From Phoronis australis (Eukaryota > Phoronida > Phoronidae), in assembly GCA_002633005.1 (NCBI GenBank), contig NMRA01000020.1:546673-610672 (forward strand): DNA of 64,000 nucleotides. The letters run 5' to 3'. Below, one piece after another: positions 13,672 to 29,300 of this stretch (positions are counted from its first letter, which is position 1; each line of letters starts with the position of its first letter). Position numbers and translations under genes: made by a program. The notes below the pieces were generated by a model. That model was not told the DNA's origin and ran no database searches. It worked only from the letters and a program-made list of their open reading frames with translations.

Positions 13672-15998
13672 GGTTAAACGTTTATATAGCAAAAGTTGAT
13701 CGCATTTTATCGCGACACATCAAATCCGACGTTCTAACAATCGCAGTTATATTATTAGCTTTTATCAGATCAACTTACTTAAAAACATTAAATGAATCCG
13801 TAATTACAGAACAATGATATAAGGATCATATATTATCATAACATATACGATAGCGTCCAATATGATTGTTGTGAATATTTACTACAATTTAGTAATTCTA
13901 TTTATAGATTGTTCTTCAGAATTCAAGTACAAGTATCAATAAATTGTTCAAAACATGAAATGTCCAAGGAACTTTAGTGGCCCTTTTCGTTTCGTTGAAA
14001 AATGTTAAACTTTTTGTAAAATCCTTCAAAGTCGTCGTATATAACACGGTGCAAATTTATCGACATTAAAAGGCGAACATTTGCCCATGTCCTGATTTGA
14101 AAGACTCTTAAATGTAAAATAATTCAAACCGTGGTCGCATGATTGCCATGCCGTCTTTATGTAAATGCGCCATAACGGAAGTTCAAAAATAGTTGCCAAG
14201 AATATTTTTTAATTAAGATATGTTATTCAAACCAAGCATTTCAACACATTTAATCAAAACTAGGCCAAAAAAAGACTTAACATCAAAACTATCTTAAAAC
14301 TATCGCGAGTGTTCTCTAGTTAAAATGCTTCAGAAATTCAATTTGTTGGCCCGCCCTTAAACATTTCGACCGTAGTTGCTGGCGATTTCTCCATTCCAAC
14401 TAAGTGCGGTCTAGGCAACACATATTAATTTTTTGATTTCCTCTTTTTCTAGTAAAGTGGATATCACGTGCTGATTTAGATTCGCTTTCCAGCCCCATAA
14501 AGGGCAGCACGCCACCAGCATAACCGGCGCATGGATGTACAGAGAACGGATGTTCAACTATAAATAGCCTGAAATCAGTATCGGTATAATTCGGTAGCAG
14601 CCCTTCATTGCCACAAACTTTGGTTTAAGGCACGACTGTACTTCTTGTCAAACAGCTTGACATACATACTCGTCCATACTCTCTATACAATCTCGCGTAT
14701 CTTTCGTCTTGCAGTTGTAACACAAAACGCCAAAAGACATAAAGGTTAAAATACTAGATATATTTCGAAACCATATGACAGTACATAAAATGAACGTGGT
14801 GGAAGCGAAATAAACAATGTTATAAACAGTGACAGCGGGTACAAGGACGTGCAAGATAATGTGAATATAGCACAAGCCTATTCTCTCTCCCTCTCCCTCT
14901 CGAAACTCCTGAGGATAACAAGAGCCGAGTTGATGATAGTCGCGGGAGCGCATCAACACCTGCATTTATAGTATAACTTAACAAATTTGTACAGCAGTTG
15001 CTTTCGACGCAAGTACAACACCTTCCAGCGAATCTCCAAGACACAAGCACTTCTGGCAATGGCAATGATGCTGTCAAGTCTTAGAGCGTGCTAGATTGCG
15101 CCAGTAAGGTAAGGTGTCTGCAGATTGAAAAAAGAAGGTAGAGAATAGATTGTCTTGTAAGTTAGCACGCAGTAATTAAACAACCGCCACGTATGTTGCT
15201 TCTGCAGGTGATGATGGATAAGTTTTGTCAAGCTTGGACTTAATCAGCTTTATTCATTAGAGGGCCGGTAGTTATCACTGTGTGGAGAGCATTCATAAAT
15301 TGCGTCATCACTCGAGAGGGGAGGGTTTGAGTGACGCTTTATGATGGGGGAGCGGGAGGGTATACTCAAGGTAACGTCATCCTGTGGTTTGTTAGAATAT
15401 CACCATCACATTTTTGGAAATTTGTTCACCTTCTCGATTAATTGTCTAATTCCAAAACCGGGACTTGTCGTTTCACGCTTCCAGTAGGCCTATTTGTTCA
15501 CATTTCAATAGGCTTAACATATCGAAATGTACATGAACGACCGTGACAGACCCATTCCATCAAATGTCGGTTCTTTCGAAAATAGGAAGGGATTGGCTGT
15601 GATGACGTAATTAGAGACTGGACGGGGGTTGTATCATGATGACTGTTGATGACAGAGGAGAGCGAGGGTGAAAAGTGGCAAATTGTGGATGGCGTAATAT
15701 GTCATTGCTCCCTTGGTTTGTCAAAACAATATTTATACTCTTTATTATTTAAAACAAGCGAGTACTTGTCAGTGTTTGTTAATGTAGACCGTGCTTGTAA
15801 TTGAAAGCTCTGGTATTGGCATAACTGTGCCGCTGTGACACATTGTGTATCAGTTGTCAGAACAACACATTTCACCCTTTGACGTAGGCACTAGTCCTAC
15901 GATTATCCGCACAGTCACCTGGCGTAGTCGTACGATTAACGACTTAGTATGCACGTTTCTCCGTTGCACAATAAAGTCCTTTTCTATACGTATGACAT
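13672..15998. other. Intergenic between the two cathepsin genes
   Basis: No confident gene. The most suggestive piece is a minus-strand segment near 14690-14750 that reads FGVLCYNCKTKDTRDC after a short hydrophobic run, followed by a good GTATGT donor. It is treated as a low-confidence finding because no partner exon was found. Confidence 0.45.
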
Positions 15999-16004
15999 TT
16001 TATT
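15999..16004 (-). terminator. Poly(A) signal of cathepsin gene B
   Basis: AATAAA on the minus strand, about 75 bp downstream of the gene B stop codon. Confidence 0.55.
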
Positions 16005-16078
16005 TCATTGCAACAAGACATTACATTCCAAAACATTTTGCAGTGTTAGACATTTAGCATGGCTGCGGCAAACTTCAT

Positions 16079-19421
<3,343 letters not shown>

Positions 19422-19471
19422 TGTGATGACTACGCTAGGTAGGTTTTGCGATATCCATTCTATGCGGCAGG

Positions 19472-19480
19472 TTTATATAG
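19472..19480 (-). promoter_or_regulatory. TATA box of cathepsin gene B
   Basis: CTATATAAA on the minus strand, about 55 bp upstream of the gene B ATG, at the same relative position as in gene A. Confidence 0.6.
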
Positions 19481-21182
19481 AAGCAGATTATCGGACAATA
19501 GATCATGTGAACGTGCGCCGATTACTCTAAGCTTTGACCATTTTGGTTTGTGGCGAAGCGAAGGCGTTTGTCAACGCGTAATAGCTTTCAACTATCAAGC
19601 ATTAAAATAGCATTACATTCATTCTGATAAAAAACCAAATGCATGACAAAGCAAACTATTGAAAAAAAATGCTCAGACAAATCTTATATTAAGAGAAATT
19701 CAATGTGAAATTTGTCGTACATCTCCATGCTAGAATTACATTTCGATGGAAAATACTTAAATAAACAAATACGTCTATATTACGTTATGAAATCCCATGA
19801 CGTAACCGATAAATAGGCTAAGACAACCCAATTTTGTATTCTATTTTTAAACCAAAAAACATCTCCTTATCACTGAAATCGTACCAAAGGAAAAAATGGC
19901 AAAATTAAATAAATACAAAAACAAAAGCAATAGCATTTCCACAAACCCCGGGCAACCAAAAGCTTAAAAGTTTATTGATTTAAAATTAAAGTCAACGTCA
20001 TTGGATCAATACAATGCAACTGAATTCCAGATATAAAAATTGTGGTTCTGTATCAAAATTTGATTAAGCCTTTTAAACAGGCTTAGGCATATCTAAATAT
20101 GCACTAATTTAGAATAATTTTATCAAACAATTTGCAGCGCTCCTGCACCAAAGTGGTGTCAGTGTTTGCAGGTTATATTAATTTGGTAAATTTAAATGCA
20201 GCCATATAACGATTACAATATTAATGTACGGGCTTGATGATTAGCTTTCAACCAGGTGCAGATTTGATGCGTAGAATTATAATTCCCAAAACTCATGAAA
20301 CGCTCATTTGAAACTTTCTCTTGACATCGCAATTTTGGCTGGAATCAGATACTCACTGTTCCCAGTGGAAGGAGCCAGACGGCTCCGAAATGTTAGTTGA
20401 AAGGTTGTTGGGAGTTTTTCCGATGTCACCTTTAATTCCTTCCAGTCACTGTCATGACACAGGAAAAGCCTGTTGTTGTAAACTCCTAGATATGCTGTGA
20501 ATTGATCATCAACAGAAGTTGTGTTCATGGAAAAATTGTAGATGTTAACAGCTAGATTCAGATTCACATTTTGGGGAGGGATCTTTCGTTATGTTTTTGA
20601 AGGGAGACCAGTGTGTTTGTTTTTAGTAGTACTACTACTAAATGAGTTCCCTGGTAAAAATGATGCGTAGAGTTAGCGTTCTTAATCACATATAACTAAA
20701 CCACGCACCCATTCACGGTGGAGTAGATTGTTTCAACAGAAAGATTTGCTACTGCTATCTCGACTTGTTTCACCTTGAAGTTTTCATTTTCGCCTAGACT
20801 AATTAATAAACGCTTCGAATGACTTTATTTAATTACTATTAAAAAGGCCATCCTCCTTCACAAGCGTATTTGCACTTCCAATGCAACATCGTGGATAACC
20901 TTCTAACCTCATGTTTTGTATAAATCGTCTTACAATCACCCTGGTGAGAGAATTTACCGTGACAAACGACTTAAAATTTGTGTAGGACCTTATTGGCACT
21001 TCCTGTCCATTTAGAAAATGAAAGAACATTACACTATAGTTTCTAACCCAGTATAAGTTTGCATTCTCTGAAAGTGCAAAGACTGTAGAATGATTCTTGG
21101 CTGTTTTTAATCTGCCATTAATTGGGTCACGTACGGTGACCATGTCTTTTTAATATAATTTACCGAAAAACAAAGGTAGGTT
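19481..21182. other. Intergenic with two unrecognised minus-strand open frames
   Basis: Minus-strand frames at 20304-20567 and 20829-21143 (104 codons from an ATG) have no domain I recognise. The first codons of the second frame fall inside a repeat whose phrase CTGCCATTAATTGGGTCA recurs near 31903, so at least its start is repeat-derived. I do not call them genes. Confidence 0.4.
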
Positions 21183-21999
21183 GACACCAAAAAATAATAG
21201 TATCAATAACATGACCAAGTTTAATTTAGCATAGATGTGCAGGAAGAGATATCGAAAACTTGCGTTTTCGTTTTATGCATTTTTCCTATTAAAAAGCTTC
21301 TCATGCAAGAGTGGAACATTTCGAAAACAAAGAGAACAGTGTAGAGAATAGTATCTTAAGTTTCATATGAATATACTCTTGATCAGCCATTTCTGACATA
21401 GAATGTTCCAAAGTTAGCCAAATTTGGACATTTTTCTTAGGTCCCACATAACCTGCGCCTAACCTTAAGCAGTAATGACCAGTCAGATATTCTCAAGCCC
21501 AGAAACCATTTTCACTCTGAGTGACGTCAAGACGAGACAGATTTTAAACACTAACATGACAAGAATCTTACCTTGCCACACCCAAACCGGTCGAGGTTGG
21601 GCAACTCCATCGGTTTGCCTACCTCAGGAATTGCCGGTTCGGATCAAAGACCACATGCTGCTGTGGTTAGTTAAATTGCCTCATGTTAGCGTTCTTAGAT
21701 AACCAGACCCCCCACAAACACACTGGGAGAGTCCAGCCAGTACTCTGTGCCTCATTAATTCTGTGGGGTGTGCAACATAATAGGCCAATTACCAAACCAG
21801 CAGGGAGCGTTACATTTTGAGGTAGGCCAAGTGTCATCCCTACAATTCTTGGCATGACTACCTAAAAGTTGTTGTGTGACAGAACGGTGAGTTGATTGCC
21901 CCTTTGACAAAAGAAAAAACCTAGAGTCTGCAAAGGAATTGTTTACTGGAACAAAAGCAACTCTGCATGGGCCTTTCCATTCAAATGAAATAAATCAAA
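21183..21999. repeat. 817-bp direct repeat, copy 1
   Basis: Collinear with 22001-22817 at a constant offset of 818 bp, with no indels seen and only a few substitutions concentrated in the first 130 bp. The copies are separated by one N. Its first part also resembles the dispersed repeat at 31900-32290. Confidence 0.9.
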
Positions 22000-22000
22000 N
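22000..22000. other. Single N at a duplication junction
   Basis: An ambiguous base sits exactly between the two 817-bp copies. This is the signature of a collapsed gap or scaffold join rather than a natural junction. Confidence 0.85.
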
Positions 22001-22817
22001 GACACCAAAAAATAATAATATCAATAACATGACCAAGTTTAATTTAGCATAGATGTGCAGGATGAGATATCGAAAACTTGTGTTTTCGTTTTATGCATTT
22101 TTCCTATTAAAAAGCTTCTCATGCAACAGTGGAACATTTCGAAAACAAAGAGAACAGTGTAGAGAATAGTATCTTAAGTTTCATATGAATATACTCTTGA
22201 TCAGCCATTTCTGACATAGAATGTTCCAAAGTTAGCCAAATTTGGACATTTTTCTTAGGTCCCACATAACCTGCGCCTAACCTTAAGCAGTAATGACCAG
22301 TCAGATATTCTCAAGCCCAGAAACCATTTTCACTCTGAGTGACGTCAAGACGAGACAGATTTTAAACACTAACATGACAAGAATCTTACCTTGCCACACC
22401 CAAACCGGTCGAGGTTGGGCAACTCCATCGGTTTGCCTACCTCAGGAATTGCCGGTTCGGATCAAAGACCACATGCTGCTGTGGTTAGTTAAATTGCCTC
22501 ATGTTAGCGTTCTTAGATAACCAGACCCCCCACAAACACACTGGGAGAGTCCAGCCAGTACTCTGTGCCTCATTAATTCTGTGGGGTGTGCAACATAATA
22601 GGCCAATTACCAAACCAGCAGGGAGCGTTACATTTTGAGGTAGGCCAAGTGTCATCCCTACAATTCTTGGCATGACTACCTAAAAGTTGTTGTGTGACAG
22701 AACGGTGAGTTGATTGCCCCTTTGACAAAAGAAAAAACCTAGAGTCTGCAAAGGAATTGTTTACTGGAACAAAAGCAACTCTGCATGGGCCTTTCCATTC
22801 AAATGAAATAAATCAAA
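22001..22817. repeat. 817-bp direct repeat, copy 2
   Basis: Second copy of 21183-21999. Differences seen include G/A near the start of the copy, AGGAAGAG versus AGGATGAG, CTTGCG versus CTTGTG and CAAGAG versus CAACAG. This is the pattern expected of two alleles. Confidence 0.9.
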
Positions 22818-23139
22818 AGTTGTGTCCCAATAGTTATGACATGGTTAAGCTTGGGTAAAGAGTGAGCTGCCCTGACATCACCATGGGCATAAGAATGATT
22901 GGAGTTTAGGTAGGTCATGTCACAATTTTCTGGGACACCACTGTGGATTACCCTCATGGACATGCAAAACTAAAGAAATCATAGTGATATTATTATATTT
23001 CATTTTATAAATTAATTCCAATTAAAACATGATCGTGACACTTTACAACCATAATAGTTCAAATTTAACAATTTCAAATAGAGTAGCACACACATGAACA
23101 AGTTTTTAAAACCGAGCTGAGATGCCTGTGTGGTCTAAC

Positions 23140-23192
23140 GGGATTTAAACCCACAACTTTTCTACTGTGAGGGGCTTGCTATACCACTAGGC
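23140..23192 (-). repeat. tRNA-derived SINE-like element downstream of LSS
   Basis: On the minus strand GCCTAGTGGTATAGCAAGC (23174-23192) resembles a tRNA A-box region, and GGGTTTAAATCCC (23140-23152) a B box, with tRNA-like spacing. The sequence is a tRNA relic about 200 bp past the LSS stop codon and may lie in its 3' UTR. Confidence 0.5.
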
Positions 23193-23395
23193 AACACTGT
23201 TTTTGAAAAGGCGTAAACTATCATTTACAACAAATTAGTTCTCAATGTTACATATAGTCTGACACGATGATTGATAATAATTAGAGGAGAGAGGTTGCAC
23301 TTCCTTAAACTACACCCTTTCATGCCACCATCTCAGCTGGACAACCAACTCTTGAGCCACTTGACATACACATTGTCTCTAGACTCTCTCCTCTC

Positions 23396-26300
23396 TCACG
23401 AAGCCAATTGACTTTCTTTGTATAGCCGACTAAACCTTCCCAGTGTCCATATTGGGAACACATTTCTATAACTCGTGTAACTGATTGCACAAGACTTGTT
23501 GAAGACGCCACTAATATTCTCCTGTGGCCAATCACCATTGGACAACTGACGGCTAATGAGCAGCTGGATACCACGTTCTATCACAGCTAAATCAGGGTAC
23601 CTGAAGGAATGATTATATCATGATTATGCTAGTATTGCAATTTTATTGTAACACTTCATGACTGTGTCTTTCTATCCCGTTTTTGCAACTAAACCAAACC
23701 CTATCACAACGTTCATGTTCTGTTGTTATCATCATTGTCTTATTTTGACTTAGCATGCATAACATTGGTGACTCGTACTGACACTAGTCATTTGAATTGA
23801 CCACCAATACATTTACATACCTGACAGACATCAAGGCTAGCAGTGCCCAGCAGGTGTTGACCACCTGTGATTCTTCAGATTGAACATACTCCCGACGTTC
23901 ACATGACTCAAAATTTTCACCCCATCCACCGTCCTCCATCTGCTTACTGACCAGAAACTGACAGGCTTTCTTCACTACATGGTGAACATCCCTGTGGTAA
24001 CAAGTAGACATGGCGTTCACAAAATATTGTTGTCATGACAACATAGGAAGTGTTGATGATACATTTAGACCATTTATTAGTGCTTAAAATACTTAAGGGT
24101 AAGTTTTACTGATTGAATTATACTAAGTATATTATACTCACTGGCGTAAACAGTGGGACAGGTTATAGCCCCTCTTGTCATTTTTAACACCTGATCTCAA
24201 CAATTGCTATGCTTCATTGCTCGGCTGATCCATCACTTTATGCCCTTCCTTCAGAATGTTGTTGAACCTTTTTAGTAAAGCTACTGACTAATATAAACTA
24301 CCATCCCCATATGGGTAGAATACATATACAGACTCTCAACATAAGGTTGCTGGACACAACAAAAGTCTTACCCATTGTCTGTATATTTTTGACCCATACA
24401 ACTAAATGCTTCCAGACCAAACCAAGCACCGTAAGTGAAACATACACCCCAAGACCTGCAAAAATAATTCACACAATTAACATGAATTGAAATCTATAAG
24501 GAAAAGCAAATTATTACAAAACGCAAGAGCAGGAACAATGCAGAGCGCTGATATCCATCATTTGCGTAGCATGCGGCACAGATACAATTGATGATCATTG
24601 ATTAAAATATTCCCACAAGAGGGAGAAAGAGGCGCAAAGCAAATCTCCTGTATTCCCCTCAATATAAACACACTTGTTACTCTTCATCATGATTCTTCAA
24701 GCAGTTTGGTGGAGGGCGGCAGAAGACATAAGACACTAAAATGATATAAAAAGCCACTAGGATGCACTGCGTAGGTCAAATCTGTCTGTATCAAGGTAAG
24801 CGCCTTTGTTTCCTTTATGTTAACTTATTTGCCAAAATTTCATGAACACCCGTCAATGCACTTAATGGTAGAAATCATGGCAAATGCAGAGAAAATCCTA
24901 ATTACAACTTAAGGGGACACCACAGATATCAGTTGATTTCAACAATGTGAAAATCCATCACGAATTTAGAAGTTATTGTTCCACAGGCAAAATACTTCCA
25001 CTAGGAGGTACTTCTGTAGTCGGTAGGTTGCACAGAATGCATCAAATTCATCAGCAAATGGGAAGGTATACCTTATGTGCCAAATTTCATGAAAATCTAT
25101 CAAGGAATCTTGATGATGCACACTCAGGCAAAACGTAAAAAACTAAAATTGCCACAAGGGGACACAGCAGTAGTCAATTTGTCTGAAATCCGTCATCATT
25201 CATTGTAACATTGAAGGAATCCACTTGCCAATTTATACACAAATCGTACCAAAGATTTAGGAGATACAGAGACAGACGCCAGACAGAGATGGCAGCAGTA
25301 TGCTACCACATTATGTGGGCACACAAAATTCAATCAAATTTATTTTATTACCAAAGTATTTCACGTTGCATTCCTGAAAGTACTTACCCTTCCCATGATC
25401 CATCTGGTCGTTGTTTTCCAGTTATATAGTCCAATCCATTGGCAAGAACCTTCTGAATGTCATCTTTACGGTAGTTGCCATGGTGATCCATGAAATGCCT
25501 CAACGACTGCATGATGGCAGAGGTGCACTCAACATAAGTGTAATCTATCATAATGTCACCTGAAAACAAAAAGCACATTGTGAAGACACATTTAATGACC
25601 AACGCGAATCATTCAACTTGATTGACGCAAACACAAAGGCAATAGCAATGATATAAAATGGCTAACATTCAACGTAAAATCATGCTAAACCAGAGCACTT
25701 TTAAACAAAACAAAAATAAGTCTGATGTAATATGATAACTATTTTCAAACAGATGTACAAAAATACACAAGAAACGTATAACTAATTACATACTCATGAA
25801 AGATGTACCCTATCATGCTACCAGTAAAGCAGGATTTTGTTTACATTTTGTTGAGAAAGTTGTCAGTGAAAACAAAATCCCATTTTTCTGTCATATCGAG
25901 TGCTACAAAAGGTCAGTAATCGGTGAACAGTTGAATTATTCCATATGACGATTTCGTCATCATAATCATTATAGTTGCTGTTAGAAACAATGGCTGACAT
26001 GAATACCACCACAACCATAGCTTAACTTAATAAGTACTTACCAAACACTTCTGAAGGGTTCAACAACTCCAACATATGACCCCCACGCTTTAGTTCATAG
26101 GTGGCAACACCTCCATCATCCTTGTTTACATAACTTAGTAACTGAAAATAAAAGTAATGAAAACCTTGAGTAGCCAGTCTACAATTTTAACATTCCTGTT
26201 AATTCACACATGCAGTCAAACCATAAAAAATACAGAGGCTTCTAAGACAACGACTTACCACATCAACGGCCTGTTGTAGCCTTTCCTCAGGGACACTTTG

Positions 26301-29300
26301 TTCAAGGTAGGGGCAGTTTTCTTGTAAGTACATGAGGCCTTTCAAACCCTCAGCAGTGCAGTCCCCAACTATCCAACCACAGTCAAGAGTACTGAATGGG
26401 AAACCACCCTTGAAAATAAATTTTAGGTTACTTATTACATTAAAGAATTACATAACTGTTTACTGTTAACCACTGTCTTGATAAACCACCAGAACTCAAA
26501 GCTACAACAAGCCTGCACAGAGTCAAAGAAACCAAATTTTGATAAAGACCACTTGTTTAGTTTATTTTCAACATTTAGGCTTTGACCCACGTGTTATATA
26601 AAATTTACAGGATAACTCTGAGCAGCATGTACCTGAGGGCAATTAGATTAATCTGAGCAGTAGGCTTCAACATTTTCATTTAATAGCTTTATTACAAATT
26701 TATTTTTATTTGGTTCAAGCCAGCACCACTCAGGTATGAATGCAGTTCTCAGAGAACAGTACTTTTTAAAAACACAATATGAAATGATATTCATCTTAAA
26801 TTAGGGACACACAGAAAAAAACACACGGTATTTTTGGTCCACAAGAGCATGTCTACCATTCTCTATCATTAACTTATGATTGGAGCAATGCAATTTAGCC
26901 GTAGCTGCTAAAAAGAAATATGGAATATCACACAACAGATAGGATTCCATTTCAAAATCAATTTTAAATGAGGAATATGTATTAAGTTTTGAGCTATTCT
27001 CCACAGCAAAGCTTCAATCTTCTAAAAAACAATATTTAATTTGCTGCTCAAAAATTACAAGAACAGATGCTTCGCGGCCAACTCCCTGATTGTGCCATAC
27101 AAATCCAAAACCATAGCTTTGAAGCGAATTCCTAACAGATGACACCCAATTTTTCCTACCAGCCTCATCCAATGTGCCAAGCTTGTCATAAACTGATTTT
27201 TAGATTTCAATGTGCTGGCATTTTCAACAATTTAAACCAATATTTGATCAGTTTCAAACATCTTCACAATAAATTGGATATCTTCCCAGTTCTCCCAGGA
27301 CAGCATGATTTGAACAGTTACTTCCAACTCTCAGCAGTTGTTTACAGATTGGATGTGCTCGACACTAGTATATTCTTTAAATCCCCATAGCTAATGACTG
27401 GGCATACCATTTCATCAAAAATCTTGAGTGCAATATGCGGTGAAATTAAATCATTCACATTTTGACTGGACGTTTAATTTGAAAAAATCGCTTTCTGGTG
27501 AGACAAAGTTTCCATAGGAGTAAGGCAAATACCCACGGCAGGTACTTATCAATTTTGTCATTCTCAAAATATCATTTTTCATATTTTCCCAATGGTCTGC
27601 CTTTTCTAAATGCCATTATTTTTTGTTTTTTTTAAGGTTGACTTTCATACCAAAATCCTGACAGTATTCATGCAGAACGTTAATTTTTTGCTGTAATTTA
27701 AATGCTGTCTCTGCACAACCAACCATATCATCAGCGTACAGCAAAATATAAATTTGAGGTACATCCTCATTTAAGACCGCCTGACAACAATAACATTGAC
27801 CTCAAGTTGTTCCTTACTCAGATAAGAAGTGATTTTTGGTCTTGCAAAGAGCTGACAGTTAGTTGTTCCTTGAAACTATGGCCTGGCGAATAAAATGACA
27901 CGCCGTAACTGAGCCTCACTTTCTTAAGCACAAGACCAGAAATCATACCTGTGTTGACTAAGGCACAATCTGAGATCAATTTCATAAAATCTTAAGTACC
28001 ATACTTTAAATCGCCATACAGACGGGGTACAGAATTGGCATTATTTAATCAAAGCACACTATTTAGTCATTCTGAAGCGTTTCCAAGATCCAAGGCTCAA
28101 AAAGCGATTGTGTTTTGTGGACAACAACTAAAAACGTAATCTAAGATTGACAAGATTTAAACTACAATGCTCTTCTACCTTGTTCGGATGTCTATAATAT
28201 CTTTCATAATCCGGAACATTTTCTTTGATTTGCGTAAAATCTAAGAACTTGTGTACTTCTCTCAAACAGGATTCAAACTCCTTGCTTTCATGGGCACCAG
28301 CCTACAACAGAATCAGAATTAAGTAACTATTACCCAGAATGCGATGAAGATTTTTACAAATGTACAAAACTGTAATACTAAATAATCCAAGCATATGAAC
28401 TATTAGAGAAATTAGCTAATTAAAAGTATGCACACATAATAACCAAAGCAAAATTGAAGAAATGCAAATTATTGTTTAACATAATACTAATGAAAGCTTT
28501 TCTGCTGCAAACCGATCTACACTCATCTGCTTTACTCTCTGATGATTTCCTTCCAACAAGACTAATGTCAAGCAACTTCACCAAACTTTTTTATGAATTA
28601 AGAGTGAAAAGACAAATTCATGGAGGGCTGCAGTTTATGAAACATTCCTAGTTAAGGCACGTATCTCAATTGATGAAACTGTGTGTGTGTGTTCTATAAA
28701 CTGGAACTTGGTTTTAAACTGCTATACAGTAAAAATTCTGATCATCCAAATTCCCGAATTATGATCATCCTTAATGTTACGCACTAAGAGGAAACATGAA
28801 AAAGTTGTGTTGTGAGCTAGTTTTGATGATTTTACGAATTGCCAAGTCTATTTTCAGACTCTGTTGATACAAAAATGCAGTGTCCAAAATTTGAGAAAAA
28901 TAAATGCCAAAGTTGACCGCGTTTAATCTTCAGAATCAAAAAATTAAATTTCTCCTTCAATTTACGTGCACCAACTAGACTGTTCCAAACTAGAGACTTT
29001 TTACCTCAAGCGTACCTCAATAAAAGCCTGTACAGCAAATGAAGTGTCCCACAACTGTGAACCATTAGTTCCTGTCATCTTCATGCCATCCAATCCAATC
29101 CTGAAATGTTTTTGTACCACAAACAATAATTATTTTCAGTGTAAAATATTTCATGTGTTTAGCCTTAACACATTCTCTCAAATCTATATCAAATTAAGTT
29201 CATGGATTTATTTGTGAGTTTTAGTTGACAGTTTTATTGATGGAGCAAAGATTTGAAACAATTGCATTGCATTGAAATGTTGGTTGAAGGCCAGTGATAT

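Noticed and set aside
21475-22673. Paired open frames repeated 818 bp apart
   Set aside because: They recur only because of the likely assembly duplication and encode nothing recognisable.
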